The notes: a model not told the origin generated them from the sequence alone. Numbered from the stretch's first letter, positions 18,484-27,945 are shown. The stretch is DNA of 40,896 nt from CAYYTU01 sp964474655 (GCA_964474655.1 CAYYTU010000026.1:1-40896); one strand, 5' to 3'. Translations and numbers: made by a program.

Positions 18484-20303
18484 TGTCCCTATTCCACGGC
18501 CTAGATACTGAAGCCTACGATCGCGAATACAGAGATCGCGAGCTCTTGCAGCGCATCGCGGGCTATTTCGCGTCGTACCGCAGCCGCCTGGTGGCTGTCT
18601 CGCTGGTGATCGTCTTCATCGCAGCGATAGGCGCCGGGCAGATATTCATCATCTCGTATGGCCTGGATCTGCTGCTCGAACGCACGGTGGCCCCCGGCGT
18701 GGTCGTGGCCCTGGGTACTGCCGTGCTCGCCATCGGTATCCTCAACTGGGTCGGCAATTGGTTGCGCCGTCGTCTGATCGCCCGTATCATCGGCGACGTG
18801 GTGAAGGCGTTGCGGCGCGGCGCTTTCCAGGCCGCTGTGCAGCACGATATGTCCTTCTTCGACGAGTTCCGCTCTGGTCGCATCATCAGCCGCATCACGT
18901 CCGATACCGAGGAGTTCGCCGAGGTCGTCCAGCTGATCAGCGATTTGCTCAGCCAGCTGACGATGGTCGCTATCCTGCTTGTGGTTCTCTTCGTCGTCTC
19001 CTGGCGGCTGACGCTGCTGGTGCTGGGCACCGCGCCGGTGGTGATCGGGATGGCTTTTGCTTTCCGCAAGATCGCACGGCGCGTGACGCGGGCCGGATTC
19101 CGCGTCCTGGCCGAGGTCAACGCGGCTATTCAGGAGGCGGTCACGGGCATTGGGGTGGCCAAGATCTTCCGGCAAGAGGCGGCTATCTACGAGGACTTCC
19201 AGGAGGTCAATTGGCGCTCCTACCGCGTCAACTTGCGCCGAGGATTTACGCTGGCGATGGTCTTTCCCATCCTCAACGCGCTCGCCGGTGTGGGGACCGC
19301 GATCCTGGTCTATTGGGGTGGTCGGGCGGCCTCCGACGGCGTTATTTCGGTCGGGAGCTGGTACTTGTTCCTGCGCAGCATCGACCGCTTCTGGTTCCCT
19401 CTGATCAACGTGGCCGCCTTCTGGAGCCAGTTCCAGGGTGGGCTGGCGGCATCCGAGCGCATCTTTGCCCTCATCGACGCCGAGCCCACGGTGCGGCAGA
19501 TTGAGGAGCAGCCGGTGGAGCAGCTGGAGGGCGAGATCACATTCGACGGGGTCGGCTTCCGCTATACGGAGCATGAGCCGGTGCTGGAGGACTTCTCGCT
19601 TCACATCGCGCCGGGCGAAAGCGTGGCCCTGGTCGGTCATACCGGTGCGGGCAAGAGCAGCATCGTCAAGCTGATCGCCCGCTTCTACGAGTTCCAGGGG
19701 GGGAGGCTTTTGGTCGATGGGCGCGACATCCGTACCTTCGATCTACACGATTATCGGAGTCGACTGGGGATTGTGTCGCAGATGCCCTTCCTCTTTTCCG
19801 GGACGGTGGCCGATAACATCCGCTACGCGGCCCCTGGGCTTAGTGACGCCGAGATAGAGGAGATGGCGCGGCACATCGGTGACGGTGAGTGGCTGGATGC
19901 GTTGCCGGCTGGCCTGGCGACCGACGTCGGCGAGCGCGGCGGCCGGCTCTCAATGGGCCAACGCCAGCTGGTGGCGTTGATGCGCGTGCTGGTCCAATCG
20001 CCTGCCATCTTCATTCTGGACGAAGCCACCGCCAGCGTGGACCCCTTCACCGAGGCCCAGATTCAAGAGGCCATCGACCTGATCCTGGCGCAAAGCACTT
20101 CTATCTTGATCGCGCATCGACTCTCGACCGTCCGCTCAGTAAACCGCATCATCGTGCTAAGAGAAGGACGGATCATTGAGGAAGGCGACCACAAGGCGTT
20201 GATGGCCCAGGGCGGTCACTACGCCGAGCTGTACGATACATACTTCCGGCACCAATCCCTGGAGTATGTGGAGGAGGTAGGGGATCGGCGACAAGGAGGG
20301 TAG
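18483..20303 (+). CDS. ABC exporter half-transporter, catalytic-site subunit (TM288-like)
   Basis: The 606-aa protein has six predicted membrane helices (about 35-320) and an ATPase with Walker A GHTGAGKSS (385-393), Walker B IFILDE (509-514, catalytic E514) and switch H545. Its signature is LSMGQ (489-493) instead of LSGGQ. A degenerate signature here and a degenerate Walker B in the preceding subunit would build one inactive site, while the two intact halves build the active site. This complementary pattern supports an obligate heterodimer. There is no Shine-Dalgarno before the ATG; a 7-bp repeat array fills the 112-bp spacer. Confidence 0.88.
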   Translation: MSLFHGLDTEAYDREYRDRELLQRIAGYFASYRSRLVAVSLVIVFIAAIGAGQIFIISYGLDLLLERTVAPGVVVALGTAVLAIGILNWVGNWLRRRLIARIIGDVVKALRRGAFQAAVQHDMSFFDEFRSGRIISRITSDTEEFAEVVQLISDLLSQLTMVAILLVVLFVVSWRLTLLVLGTAPVVIGMAFAFRKIARRVTRAGFRVLAEVNAAIQEAVTGIGVAKIFRQEAAIYEDFQEVNWRSYRVNLRRGFTLAMVFPILNALAGVGTAILVYWGGRAASDGVISVGSWYLFLRSIDRFWFPLINVAAFWSQFQGGLAASERIFALIDAEPTVRQIEEQPVEQLEGEITFDGVGFRYTEHEPVLEDFSLHIAPGESVALVGHTGAGKSSIVKLIARFYEFQGGRLLVDGRDIRTFDLHDYRSRLGIVSQMPFLFSGTVADNIRYAAPGLSDAEIEEMARHIGDGEWLDALPAGLATDVGERGGRLSMGQRQLVALMRVLVQSPAIFILDEATASVDPFTEAQIQEAIDLILAQSTSILIAHRLSTVRSVNRIIVLREGRIIEEGDHKALMAQGGHYAELYDTYFRHQSLEYVEEVGDRRQGG

Positions 20304-20460
20304 ATGATACCCACGCTCCAAGTGGGTTTGCACCCCGCGTGGATGTTCGAGGTGGTTGAGGCATCGTTTCTCGCGTAAGGTGACATCGACGGCGGAGTTA
20401 TAATCCTCGCCGGAGCAACTATCAGCGAGTGGATCCAACTTGATGGCCCCGGGAAGCTTA

Positions 20461-21273
20461 TCACAGCCTGGCGAACAGGTCGAATTCGGTCCCCTCAGGC
20501 CAGCCGACGGTCGAACGCGCCAGGACGAAGTGCTCGCGCTGGAACGTGGGATCGCCCATCACCGCCTCCGGCGTCTCGGTCCAACGATTGTGGCGTCCTA
20601 CTTGCGTCGCGTGGCATTGGATGCTGCGCAATTTCTCCTCCACGTAATCGCTCACATCGATGACAGTCGTGATCTTATCAGGGGGCCATCCGATGAGTGG
20701 AAAGGGTACGCCATCCATCATCAAAGCCGCCGGCTCCCCATCCTTACCCATCGCGTCCACCTGCTCCTGGGATAGGACCCGGAAGTAGAGCTTACTGACC
20801 TGGTGTGGTTCGCACGTGTCGCTGAGCTGGCCGGGGAAGCAATTGGGGTCGGTGGCCAGATCGACCGCGATGGTCGTCCAGCGATGGACGGCGATGTGAT
20901 CGTAGTGGCCGTAGACGCCGTTGGGATCGAAGGTGATGACCACATGTGGCTTGAGCTGGCGGATGAGGCGCATGACTTTACCCACCGCCTGCCCTTGATG
21001 AACGAGCGGCAGTAACCCGTCCTCGTAGTCCAGGAAGTGCGGCGGGTGGATGCCATAAACCTCGCATGCGCAGCGCAGCTCCTGCTCGCGCACGTCGGGC
21101 AGGGTGATGTCGGTCGCCAGGTCCGGCGCGGCAATCTGGCCGGCCTCGCCGCGGGTGGCCGTCACCAAATGGACCTCGTATCCTCCGGCGGCATATTTCG
21201 CCAGGGTGCCGCCGGTGCCAAACGCCTCGTCGTCCGGATGGGCGAAGACTGCCAGCAATGTTTGTCGGTTCAC
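20461..21273 (-). CDS. PIG-L (LmbE-like) N-deacetylase
   Basis: The 270-aa zinc-dependent deacetylase has the AHPDDE motif at residues 11-16 (H12, D14, D15) and a second metal His in GHYDHIAVH (H123 to H126). The family removes acetyl groups from GlcNAc conjugates, as in MshB, BshB and GlcNAc-PI deacetylase. The GTG at 21273 is chosen because AAGGAG precedes it and the conserved strand TLLAVFAHPDD begins right after. The open frame extends to 21426, but those residues are composition-driven and overlap the promoter. It ends convergently with the exporter genes after a 157-bp spacer. Confidence 0.9.
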   Translation of the reverse strand: MNRQTLLAVFAHPDDEAFGTGGTLAKYAAGGYEVHLVTATRGEAGQIAAPDLATDITLPDVREQELRCACEVYGIHPPHFLDYEDGLLPLVHQGQAVGKVMRLIRQLKPHVVITFDPNGVYGHYDHIAVHRWTTIAVDLATDPNCFPGQLSDTCEPHQVSKLYFRVLSQEQVDAMGKDGEPAALMMDGVPFPLIGWPPDKITTVIDVSDYVEEKLRSIQCHATQVGRHNRWTETPEAVMGDPTFQREHFVLARSTVGWPEGTEFDLFARL

Positions 21274-21310
21274 GCGGTTCTCCTTCTGGGATGATGCGTT
21301 CTGGCTGGTT

Positions 21311-21339
21311 ATGATAGCATGTGTCGAAGCGGTGGTCAA
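21311..21339 (-). promoter_or_regulatory. promoter of the PIG-L gene
   Basis: On the minus strand TTGACC (21334-21339) and TATCAT (21311-21316) are exactly 17 bp apart. The start site falls about 30 nt before the GTG, supporting that start codon. Confidence 0.65.
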
Positions 21340-21441
21340 AGCCATCGCTCCCTGGCTTGCGATCTTTTCCTCTTTTTCAGGATGAGTACAATATAGGCAA
21401 GGTGACGCTCTGGCACGGGATGCCAAGGCGAGGAGTATCTA

Positions 21442-22290
21442 ATGAGTAAGACCATCAAACGGGCGCTGGTTCTTTCGGGCGGCGGCGGGCGCGGGGCCTA
21501 CGAGTGCGGCGTCTACAAGTACCTGGAGGAGGTCGGGCACGAGCCCGATATTCTGGTCGGAACCTCGATCGGGGCCATCAACGCGGCGGCCATCGCCTCT
21601 GGACGCAGCGCAGCCGAGCTGGAGGCGGCCTGGCTCCAGACGCACACTCAGAATGTACAGCGCTTCTGGCGGCTGTGGCCCTGGCGAGCCATTTACGATA
21701 CAAGTCCCTGGCGCCAGACGCTACACGATTATATCGACTTCGATGCCCTGTCCAAGACTGATCAAAATCTGCTCATCACCGCCACCGAGATCGAGACGGG
21801 GCGCCTGCGCATCTTCGACAATGATCAGATGACCCTGACGCCCGATCACATCCTGGCCAGCTGTTCCATCCCTCTGCTCTATCCCTGGACGACGATAGAC
21901 GGTTATCACTACTGGGATGGCGCAGTGATGGCGAACACGCCGCTGGCGGGGGCGATCGATGCCGGAGCCGATGAGGTTCTGGTGGTGCTGCTCTCACCGG
22001 TCGGCGAGCAGCGGATGGATCCGCCTCGCTGGCCCTGGAAGGCGTTCGCGATGATGCTCGATCTGGCGCTTAGTGCCACTTACGAAAATGACGTCCGGCA
22101 GCTGGAGACGATCAACGAGTTGGTGCAGGCGCAGTTGGACGAAAAGCATCGCTACGTCCACTGCGAGGTCATCACGCCTAGTCAGCAGACGAGCTTGTTG
22201 CGGATCATCCGCTATGAGCCGGACGTCAGTCAGGAGTTGATCGAGCTGGGGTATGAGGATGCGAAGCGCGTGTTGGGCACGTCGGGTTAG
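21442..22290 (+). CDS. patatin-like phospholipase
   Basis: The 282-aa protein is a patatin-fold lipid acyl hydrolase with the oxyanion loop SGGGGRGAYECG (12-23), nucleophile S42 in GTSIG and catalytic D159 in WDGA. All three are intact, so it should be active. It has no signal peptide and is probably cytoplasmic or membrane-associated. GAGGAG lies before the ATG. It converges with the PlsC gene, with 2 bp between the stops. Confidence 0.9.
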   Translation: MSKTIKRALVLSGGGGRGAYECGVYKYLEEVGHEPDILVGTSIGAINAAAIASGRSAAELEAAWLQTHTQNVQRFWRLWPWRAIYDTSPWRQTLHDYIDFDALSKTDQNLLITATEIETGRLRIFDNDQMTLTPDHILASCSIPLLYPWTTIDGYHYWDGAVMANTPLAGAIDAGADEVLVVLLSPVGEQRMDPPRWPWKAFAMMLDLALSATYENDVRQLETINELVQAQLDEKHRYVHCEVITPSQQTSLLRIIRYEPDVSQELIELGYEDAKRVLGTSG

Positions 22291-22292
22291 CG

Positions 22293-23027
22293 CTACTCCG
22301 GGTTGGCAACTTCACCGCCTTCTTCGATCCGGTCGGCGTAGACGCCGCGGTATTCCGCCGGCAGGAGCTCGGCGATGCGACACATAATGAGATCGACGAA
22401 CTGGTGCAGCGTCTGGCTTCGCACACGACCGTTTTTGGGCAAGCGGAAAGGTCGCCCTACGACGAGCTGCACCGGCGTCCGCCGCAGCTTGGGCAGGGTG
22501 CGTTTGACCTTCTCCGTGCCAGCGATCCCGACCGGCACGATCGGCAGATCGGCGCGAGTAGCGAGATAGGCCGCGCCAGCTTTCCCCTCTTGTAGCGCGT
22601 GAGTCTCCCCCGAGCGCGTGCCCTCCGGCGCCAGGCCCAGCACCTCCCCGCGCTCAAGCACCTCCAGCGCTTCGCGTAGCGCCCGGCGGTCTACTTCGCC
22701 GCGCCGAACCCAGATTGAGCCGCCGGCCTTCAGGAATGGCCAGTAGATGGGGTTCCAGCGGTGTTCATTGGCGGCAAAAGCGCGGACGGTGTGAGGGAAG
22801 ATCGAAAGTAAGAGTGGCAGATCGAAGAGTGAAAGGTGATTGGTCACCAGGAGATAGGGGGGCTCTTCTGGGATATGCTCCACTCCCACGTATTGCGGCT
22901 GCATAGTGAGCCGAGTGATTAACTGAGCAAGGCCGCGCAGCACGCGGTAAGGGAGTGGTTCGTTACGCTCGGTTACTCTTGACGATGGGAAAGACCTTTC
23001 GGCAGTTGTGGATTGACCTGTATTCAT
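22293..23027 (-). CDS. 1-acyl-sn-glycerol-3-phosphate acyltransferase (PlsC family)
   Basis: The 244-aa acyltransferase has motif I NHLSLFD (H64, D69), which carries the catalytic His-Asp pair, and motif III APEGTRS (E135 to R138). It would add the second acyl chain to lysophosphatidate in phospholipid synthesis. It starts 16 bp after the LysM lipoprotein stop with no clear Shine-Dalgarno, so translation may be coupled. A patatin converges on it, pairing acyl addition with acyl removal, although shared function is only a guess. Confidence 0.88.
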   Translation of the reverse strand: MNTGQSTTAERSFPSSRVTERNEPLPYRVLRGLAQLITRLTMQPQYVGVEHIPEEPPYLLVTNHLSLFDLPLLLSIFPHTVRAFAANEHRWNPIYWPFLKAGGSIWVRRGEVDRRALREALEVLERGEVLGLAPEGTRSGETHALQEGKAGAAYLATRADLPIVPVGIAGTEKVKRTLPKLRRTPVQLVVGRPFRLPKNGRVRSQTLHQFVDLIMCRIAELLPAEYRGVYADRIEEGGEVANPE

Positions 23028-23043
23028 TGTCTAATTCGTGTGA

Positions 23044-24027
23044 TCATTCAGTGAAGCCCTGTGCGATGACGTTGAAATCGGCCGGGCTGTCGCCGTAGAA
23101 CGTGAAGACCATCTCAAAAGGGACCGAATCGCCGGGGGCCAGCTCGCCATCGAGATCGAGGCTCTGCTCGCGGAAGCCGGTGACCGTTCCCTGGGCGTCG
23201 TAAGTGGTCACTACCACATTCGCGCGTCTGGCGGCCTGATCCTGGCTGTCGTTCTGTGTTACGCCTTTCACTTGAAACTGTGAACCGCTCGGTCGCTCCT
23301 CAAGGTCAGTCACCGTCATCGGCAGGTAAGAAGCACCCAAGGCCCCGGCCTCCTGTCCGCGAATGATTGTCACCTCTGATCTGGCCCAGTCTTGAGGCGG
23401 ATCGGTGAATAAGATGCCAAAGGGCGATTGGGCGCCGGGCGGTATAAGGTCGACGGCTGTGAACGTATCGGCCTCTATCAGCAGTTCGCCGGACGGATCG
23501 AAGAGCGCCACGTGGAGCTGTACGTTTGTGAGCGGCGATTCGGTGGTGTTGACGACCTCGCCCAGGCCCCACAGGCCGCCGACCGGCGTCTCGTAAAAGG
23601 CGACGCCCTGGCGCTGGAAGGCGAGCGGCGTCGGCGTGGGGAGAAGCAGGCCAGGAGAGGCGTCCTGGGTCTCTTCTCGTTTCACGGGAATGATCAGCTC
23701 CTGGCCCACCTGTAGGAATTGGGGGCTATTGATGTCGTTGGCGGCCTGGAGTGCCCCTAGCCCCACGCCGTAATCGAAGGCGATGCCCTGAAGCGTCTCT
23801 CCTTGCTGGACGACGTGAATCACCGGCGTAGGGGCGAGGGTGGGCGTGGCGGTGTCGGCCGGCGGCATGATCGGCGCTGTGGCCGTCGGCCGATGGGTGG
23901 GCGTCGATCCTACAGCCGGTGTCGCAACCGAGGGTGTTTCACTGGTCGGTTCTGGCGTCACCACTTCGCCGCATGCGGTCAGCAGCGCCATCATCGCTAT
24001 CAGGAAGATGTCAGGAGATCGCTCCAT
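23044..24027 (-). CDS. LysM-domain lipoprotein
   Basis: This is a 327-aa lipoprotein. A signal peptide with lipobox LLTAC is followed by a Thr-Pro-rich linker, one LysM domain (from HVVQQGETLQGIAFDYG to VGQELIIPV) and a C-terminal region resembling FxLYD-type beta domains (from about 145). LysM binds peptidoglycan or related glycans, so it should sit on the cell surface. The ATG at 24027 is chosen. An upstream TTG at 24039 would add four residues; neither has a good ribosome site. Confidence 0.85.
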   Translation of the reverse strand: MERSPDIFLIAMMALLTACGEVVTPEPTSETPSVATPAVGSTPTHRPTATAPIMPPADTATPTLAPTPVIHVVQQGETLQGIAFDYGVGLGALQAANDINSPQFLQVGQELIIPVKREETQDASPGLLLPTPTPLAFQRQGVAFYETPVGGLWGLGEVVNTTESPLTNVQLHVALFDPSGELLIEADTFTAVDLIPPGAQSPFGILFTDPPQDWARSEVTIIRGQEAGALGASYLPMTVTDLEERPSGSQFQVKGVTQNDSQDQAARRANVVVTTYDAQGTVTGFREQSLDLDGELAPGDSVPFEMVFTFYGDSPADFNVIAQGFTE

Positions 24028-24132
24028 CTTTGGGTTCAAGGGACAGATTTTTCTCCGTACTGATCGGGTCGGCTCTCAAACGACGTGTGATTATACCACA
24101 TCCGCCGTTACATGCGAGATTGTCGCCGCTGG

Positions 24133-24219
24133 GCAAACGAAGCAGTACTAAAGCACCCTAGACGCATTAGCTTGCTTACAGGCACGTTTACTGAGCGTAT
24201 CAACCCTAGCTTCGTTTGC
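24133..24219. repeat. 87-bp element with 11-bp terminal inverted repeats, repeat copy 2
   Basis: GCAAACGAAGC (24133-24143) and its perfect complement (24209-24219) bound the element. The left 72 bp (24131-24202) match the repeat at 10173-10243 at about 80 percent, but that copy lacks the right arm. It lies upstream of the LysM gene. There is no ORF. It may be a small MITE or a regulatory repeat. Confidence 0.6.
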
Positions 24220-24292
24220 TTTGTTTGCGTCTGAGCCCACTCTGTGGCATTGAGGGCGCTTTCGCAGCTATTCGCTTCGAAACCCCGCTGCG

Positions 24293-25576
24293 CTAGCGGC
24301 TGCTTTTGAACTGCGCCGTCCAATGGGCGGTTAGCTGGAGATAGCGATCTCCAAACTGTGTGCTGGGTTCGATGTAGGAGCCCTCAACCCATTCATTGAA
24401 GGAGTGGACCACGACGAAATCGGGGTTCGTGGGTAGGATGGCCTCCCAGGTTCTGGCGTAGTAAGCGCCGTCGCTCCGATCGCGGGCGAAAGGCTGGCTG
24501 CTCACTCGCAGATCGGTGCATTGGGCCTGGGCCGAGTTGAGGTCGTTCCAGCCCGGCATCACCGTGCCCACCCAGAGCCTGGGCTCTCCTGTCTTTTGCT
24601 CCCAATCCTCTACCCAGCTGGCCCATTGTGATGCTCCTTGATACGACTCTGGGCAGCAGGCGTGGTCGATCTTATAGACGTAGAGGCCATCAAAGACGGC
24701 GAGGTACGCCGGCTCCAGCCCCTCGGCGATCCACCAGGTGGTATGGTCGGGGTCAACCGCCTGGCGGATGGCTTGCCACTGCGCGACGGCGGCCTCTGTG
24801 CTCTGCGCTCCCGGCACGCGATACATATCGCTGAACATAATGACCGGCTTATCTGCCGCGTGGAAAAAGCGGGGATGGTGTCCGTACGTGTCGATGATGT
24901 ACCTGAGCGCTTCGATCACGTCCTGTTGGGTGGCGCCGGGCAGGATGTGACGCAAGAAGGTCACCGTCGAGCGGAAGCCGGCCGGGGATTGATTTAGCAG
25001 CTGATGGAAGTTTGTGTCGGTGCGATTGCCGGGCGCGTACCAATGGACGGCGAATCCGTCCAGGTGGGCCGCTTGCGCCTGGTTGATGTGATTGGCGATC
25101 ACGGCCGGGGCGTCCGATTGGTAGGCGCCGCCCTGCGGGAGGTCACCGGCTGAGGTGCAGCCGGTGTCCCACGTCTGTGGATCGTACCAGGGGAAGTAGT
25201 TGGCCAGCACAGCCGGCTCGATATGGGCGTGAGACGAGGCGCGATCGTTTTCCGGCGCGGTCGGGGCCTCCTCGGCGGCAGCGGTAGGCGGGGCTGTTGG
25301 CGGTGGCGAGGCCGTCGGCGAGGGTGTCAACGTGGACGTTGGCTCAATAGTTGGCGTCGCTGTGCTTGTGGCGGTGCTTGTTGGCGCGTTCGTCGGCGTG
25401 CGCGTGGGCCAAGTCGTGTGGGTGCGAGTCGGCGAGATGGAAGGCTGGATGGAAGCGGTCTGACTGCCGCTTCGAGTGGGCGGCAGCGTCGGCGCTTCCG
25501 TTTGCTGAGATCGCCAGCTTAGCACCAGTAAGAGCGCCAGCGGCAACACGAGCCATCGCTTTAGTTTGGGAGCCAT
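24293..25576 (-). CDS. secreted GH99-like (WbsX-type) glycan-acting protein
   Basis: The 427-aa protein has a signal peptide or anchor (about 8-22), then a Thr/Pro/Ser-rich linker (about 25-105), then a catalytic-like domain starting AVLANYFPWYDPQTW. The motif VHSFNEWVEGSYIEPS near the C-terminus is typical of the GH99/GH71-like TIM-barrel proteins often called WbsX or endo-alpha-mannanase-like. It probably acts on an extracellular alpha-linked glycan; no substrate can be assigned. The ATG at 25576 is used. A GTG three codons upstream is equally possible. It diverges from the LCP gene. Confidence 0.75.
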   Translation of the reverse strand: MAPKLKRWLVLPLALLLVLSWRSQQTEAPTLPPTRSGSQTASIQPSISPTRTHTTWPTRTPTNAPTSTATSTATPTIEPTSTLTPSPTASPPPTAPPTAAAEEAPTAPENDRASSHAHIEPAVLANYFPWYDPQTWDTGCTSAGDLPQGGAYQSDAPAVIANHINQAQAAHLDGFAVHWYAPGNRTDTNFHQLLNQSPAGFRSTVTFLRHILPGATQQDVIEALRYIIDTYGHHPRFFHAADKPVIMFSDMYRVPGAQSTEAAVAQWQAIRQAVDPDHTTWWIAEGLEPAYLAVFDGLYVYKIDHACCPESYQGASQWASWVEDWEQKTGEPRLWVGTVMPGWNDLNSAQAQCTDLRVSSQPFARDRSDGAYYARTWEAILPTNPDFVVVHSFNEWVEGSYIEPSTQFGDRYLQLTAHWTAQFKSSR

Positions 25577-25639
25577 AGCGTCCACACATCCACCATCCTT
25601 CAGGGCCGGGAGCCTAAATACCGTATTGGATACAGGGAA

Positions 25640-25668
25640 AGTATAGGGGAATATGGGCTTAAAGTCAA
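25640..25668 (-). promoter_or_regulatory. promoter of the GH99-like gene
   Basis: On the minus strand TTGACT (25663-25668) and TATACT (25640-25645) are 17 bp apart, about 60 nt upstream of the start codon. Confidence 0.7.
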
Positions 25669-25725
25669 TGGAAAGCGCTGGTGCAGGGGCGCAGACCGAC
25701 GGTGGGGCGTTTCAAAAGTTGCACC

Positions 25726-25740
25726 CTCCATTCAATGGAG
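25726..25740. promoter_or_regulatory. 15-bp palindrome upstream of the LCP gene
   Basis: CTCCATT-C-AATGGAG is a perfect dyad. A TATAAT at 25780-25785 lies downstream with no recognisable -35, so this could be an activator site for the LCP gene. Confidence 0.4.
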
Positions 25741-25807
25741 TAGAATTAGGTCGGGCGGGACCCTAACGGATAGGAAATCTATAATCTTCGGTGCCGGGAG
25801 GAAAATG

Positions 25808-27292
25808 ATGCTACCATTGCGAAAATGGTCTTACACCGGCTGGTTGTTAATCGTCCTGAGTCTCTCATTGTTGGTCAGCGGCTGTGCCGATCCTACGCTT
25901 GGCGTCCCCACGTTGGTACCGACGCTGCCGTCGGCCACGCCGCTCCCCCCGACCCCTACCCCGCTTCCCACAGACACGCCGACGTCGACGCCTACCAGAA
26001 CCTCCACGCCCACGAGGACTCCCACGCCCACCAGGACGCCTACCAAGACGCCCACCCCGACGTTCACGCCCAATCCCACGCCAACTTCCACTCCTTTTGC
26101 GCTGAACGCGCCGACGCTGGCCCCGGTCACGCTTCCACTATCCGATACAACCGCCGTCCCCACTCCCGTGCCGAGGGCCCAGACGGCCCCCGACGTCATC
26201 AACATCGCCGTGCTGGGCAGCGATCGACGGCCCGATTGGGACGATTGGCATACGGACGTCGTCCAGGTTGTCTCGATCCAACCGGCCATCCCGGCGGTAA
26301 CCGTGTTATCCATCCCCCGCGATCTTTACGTCTACATCCCCGGTTTCCATATGAGCCGCATCAACTTCGCCGACATGTACGGCGAGCTCTATTATGAAGA
26401 GGGTGGACCGGGGCTGGTTCAGCAGACGATGCTCTACAATCTGGGTATCCCGATTCATCACTACGTTCGGACTGATTTCCAGGGATTGATCGGCATCGTG
26501 GATACGCTGGGCGGCATTGAAATCCCTGTCCACTGTCCTCTGCACGATTACTGGCCTTATCCCGACGAGAACGGCGAGTATCACATCAAGTCGATGCCGC
26601 CGGGGGTGCAACATATGGACGGCAGAACCGCGCTCTGGTATGCTCGCTCGCGCAAGACTACCAGCGTCTTCTCTCGCGAGCGCCGCCAGCAGCAGGTATT
26701 GAAAGCGATCTGGCAGAAGGGGCGGAGCCTCGACGTGATCCCCCGGCTGCCCCAGCTCTGGTCCCAGTTCCAGCAGATGATCGTGACCGATATGACGTTC
26801 GATGAGGTAGTGAAGCTGGCTCCCATAGCCCTCCAGATTGAAGAGCAGAACATACGCTTCCGTAACATCAGTTACCAGCACGTCACTCCCTGGACCACCC
26901 CGCATGGAGGGTCGGTCTTCCTGCCCAACTGGGAGGCGATTGAGCCGGTGGTGAATGAAGCGTTGGGGCCGGTGCCGGAAGGGCGGCTTTGGCGCACGCT
27001 CCAGACGGTGGAAGTATGGAACGGAACTCCCAACAAGGATTGGGATCGGCTGACCGCCGACCGGCTCTATAGCGAGGGGTTTATGGCCCTCATCGGCGAA
27101 CCGGATCGGCGGGATTACGCCCAGACCAGGCTGATCGATCTGCGAGGCACGAGCAAAGGAAGCGCAATGCCCCATCTACAGCGGATGTTCGGCGTATATG
27201 GTGAAAACGCTCTTTACGAGCCCGATCCCGACGCCGCAGCCCAGTACCGCCTGATTATCGGCGCTGACTACGATACCTGTCTATACCGGTGA
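25808..27292 (+). CDS. LCP (LytR-CpsA-Psr) family lipoprotein
   Basis: The 494-aa protein has a lipoprotein signal (lipobox LVSGC), a long Thr-Pro linker (about 30-125) and an LCP domain (about 130-350). LCP motifs visible are GSDRR, HTDVVQVVSI, SIPRDLYVYIPG and YARSRKTTSVFSRERRQQQV, which hold the pyrophosphate-binding Arg and Asp residues. LCP proteins transfer glycan polymers from lipid carriers to the cell wall. The C-terminal part (about 390-494) resembles a LytR_C domain. The second of two adjacent ATGs is chosen because GGGAGG (25796-25801) lies 6 nt from it. It may attach polymers such as those made by the wbp-like genes, but they are 6 kb away. Confidence 0.88.
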   Translation: MLPLRKWSYTGWLLIVLSLSLLVSGCADPTLGVPTLVPTLPSATPLPPTPTPLPTDTPTSTPTRTSTPTRTPTPTRTPTKTPTPTFTPNPTPTSTPFALNAPTLAPVTLPLSDTTAVPTPVPRAQTAPDVINIAVLGSDRRPDWDDWHTDVVQVVSIQPAIPAVTVLSIPRDLYVYIPGFHMSRINFADMYGELYYEEGGPGLVQQTMLYNLGIPIHHYVRTDFQGLIGIVDTLGGIEIPVHCPLHDYWPYPDENGEYHIKSMPPGVQHMDGRTALWYARSRKTTSVFSRERRQQQVLKAIWQKGRSLDVIPRLPQLWSQFQQMIVTDMTFDEVVKLAPIALQIEEQNIRFRNISYQHVTPWTTPHGGSVFLPNWEAIEPVVNEALGPVPEGRLWRTLQTVEVWNGTPNKDWDRLTADRLYSEGFMALIGEPDRRDYAQTRLIDLRGTSKGSAMPHLQRMFGVYGENALYEPDPDAAAQYRLIIGADYDTCLYR

Positions 27293-27423
27293 GCCGGGCG
27301 GGATGCTCAATCTGTTCCTGCCTACTTGCTCGCGCATCCGTCTGAGCTTAGCACTACAACGAGATTTCAACGAAGTTAATCCCTCGATAGTCATTCTGAG
27401 CCGTTCGGCTGAGCTCACGCCGA

Positions 27424-27473
27424 AGCCTGTCGAAGGATGACGGCTTTGCAAGGGGCGCATCCTTCGACAGGCT
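27424..27473. repeat. CATCCTTCGACAGGCT-type inverted repeat
   Basis: AGCCTGTCGAAGGATG (27424-27439) and its perfect complement (27458-27473) form a 16-bp stem with an 18-nt loop. The motif is common in bacterial intergenic regions. It follows the LCP gene and may end its transcript. Related fragments lie at 27391-27423. No gene lies in 27293-27564. Confidence 0.7.
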
Positions 27474-27564
27474 CAGGATGCTTGCTCCAGGCAGGATTCG
27501 AGAAGTGTCCGGTAGCTAGCTGCAGGAGTTAAGTCATAAGAGAACCAGATCTTGAGGAGGACTG

Positions 27565-27945
27565 ATGGCAACAAAAGAAGAGCGTATGGAGATCCTGAAG
27601 ATGATCCAATCGGGCAAGATCAGCGCCGAGGAAGGGGCACAGCTCCTGGAGGCGCTGGAAGAGCGGGTAGAGCAGCCGGGCGCCCTCCCGCCCGAAGCCG
27701 GCCCCTCGCAGACGCCACAGCGAGTCCGTATTCACGTCACTGACCTCGCCACCGGACATCAAAAGGTCAATGTGGATCTGCCCTGGAACTTAATCAGCGT
27801 GGGGATGCATATGGGCGCCCGCTTCACGCCGGAGGATATCAACCTGGAAGAGGTGATGGAGAGCCTCCAATCAGGCGCCGAGGGCAAAGTGGTGGATGTC
27901 GAAGATCACGAAGATAACGAGCGAATTGAGGTCTTCGTAGAATAA
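27565..27945 (+). CDS. SHOCT-like domain protein
   Basis: The 126-aa protein has an N-terminal SHOCT-like helix pair (ERMEILKMIQSGKISAEEGA, about 6-30) of the type found in YvlB/LiaX proteins, a short linker and a C-terminal beta-rich part of unknown role. GAGGAGGACTG precedes the ATG. Function is unknown; related domains occur in envelope-stress proteins. Confidence 0.75.
   Translation: MATKEERMEILKMIQSGKISAEEGAQLLEALEERVEQPGALPPEAGPSQTPQRVRIHVTDLATGHQKVNVDLPWNLISVGMHMGARFTPEDINLEEVMESLQSGAEGKVVDVEDHEDNERIEVFVE

Noticed and set aside
20380..20404. GTGACA and TATAAT as a promoter
   Set aside because: The spacer is only 13 bp and no plus-strand gene follows; the next gene is on the other strand.
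21274..21426. Longer N-terminus of the PIG-L protein
   Set aside because: The added residues overlap a good promoter and have no conserved pattern; GTG at 21273 has a strong ribosome site.
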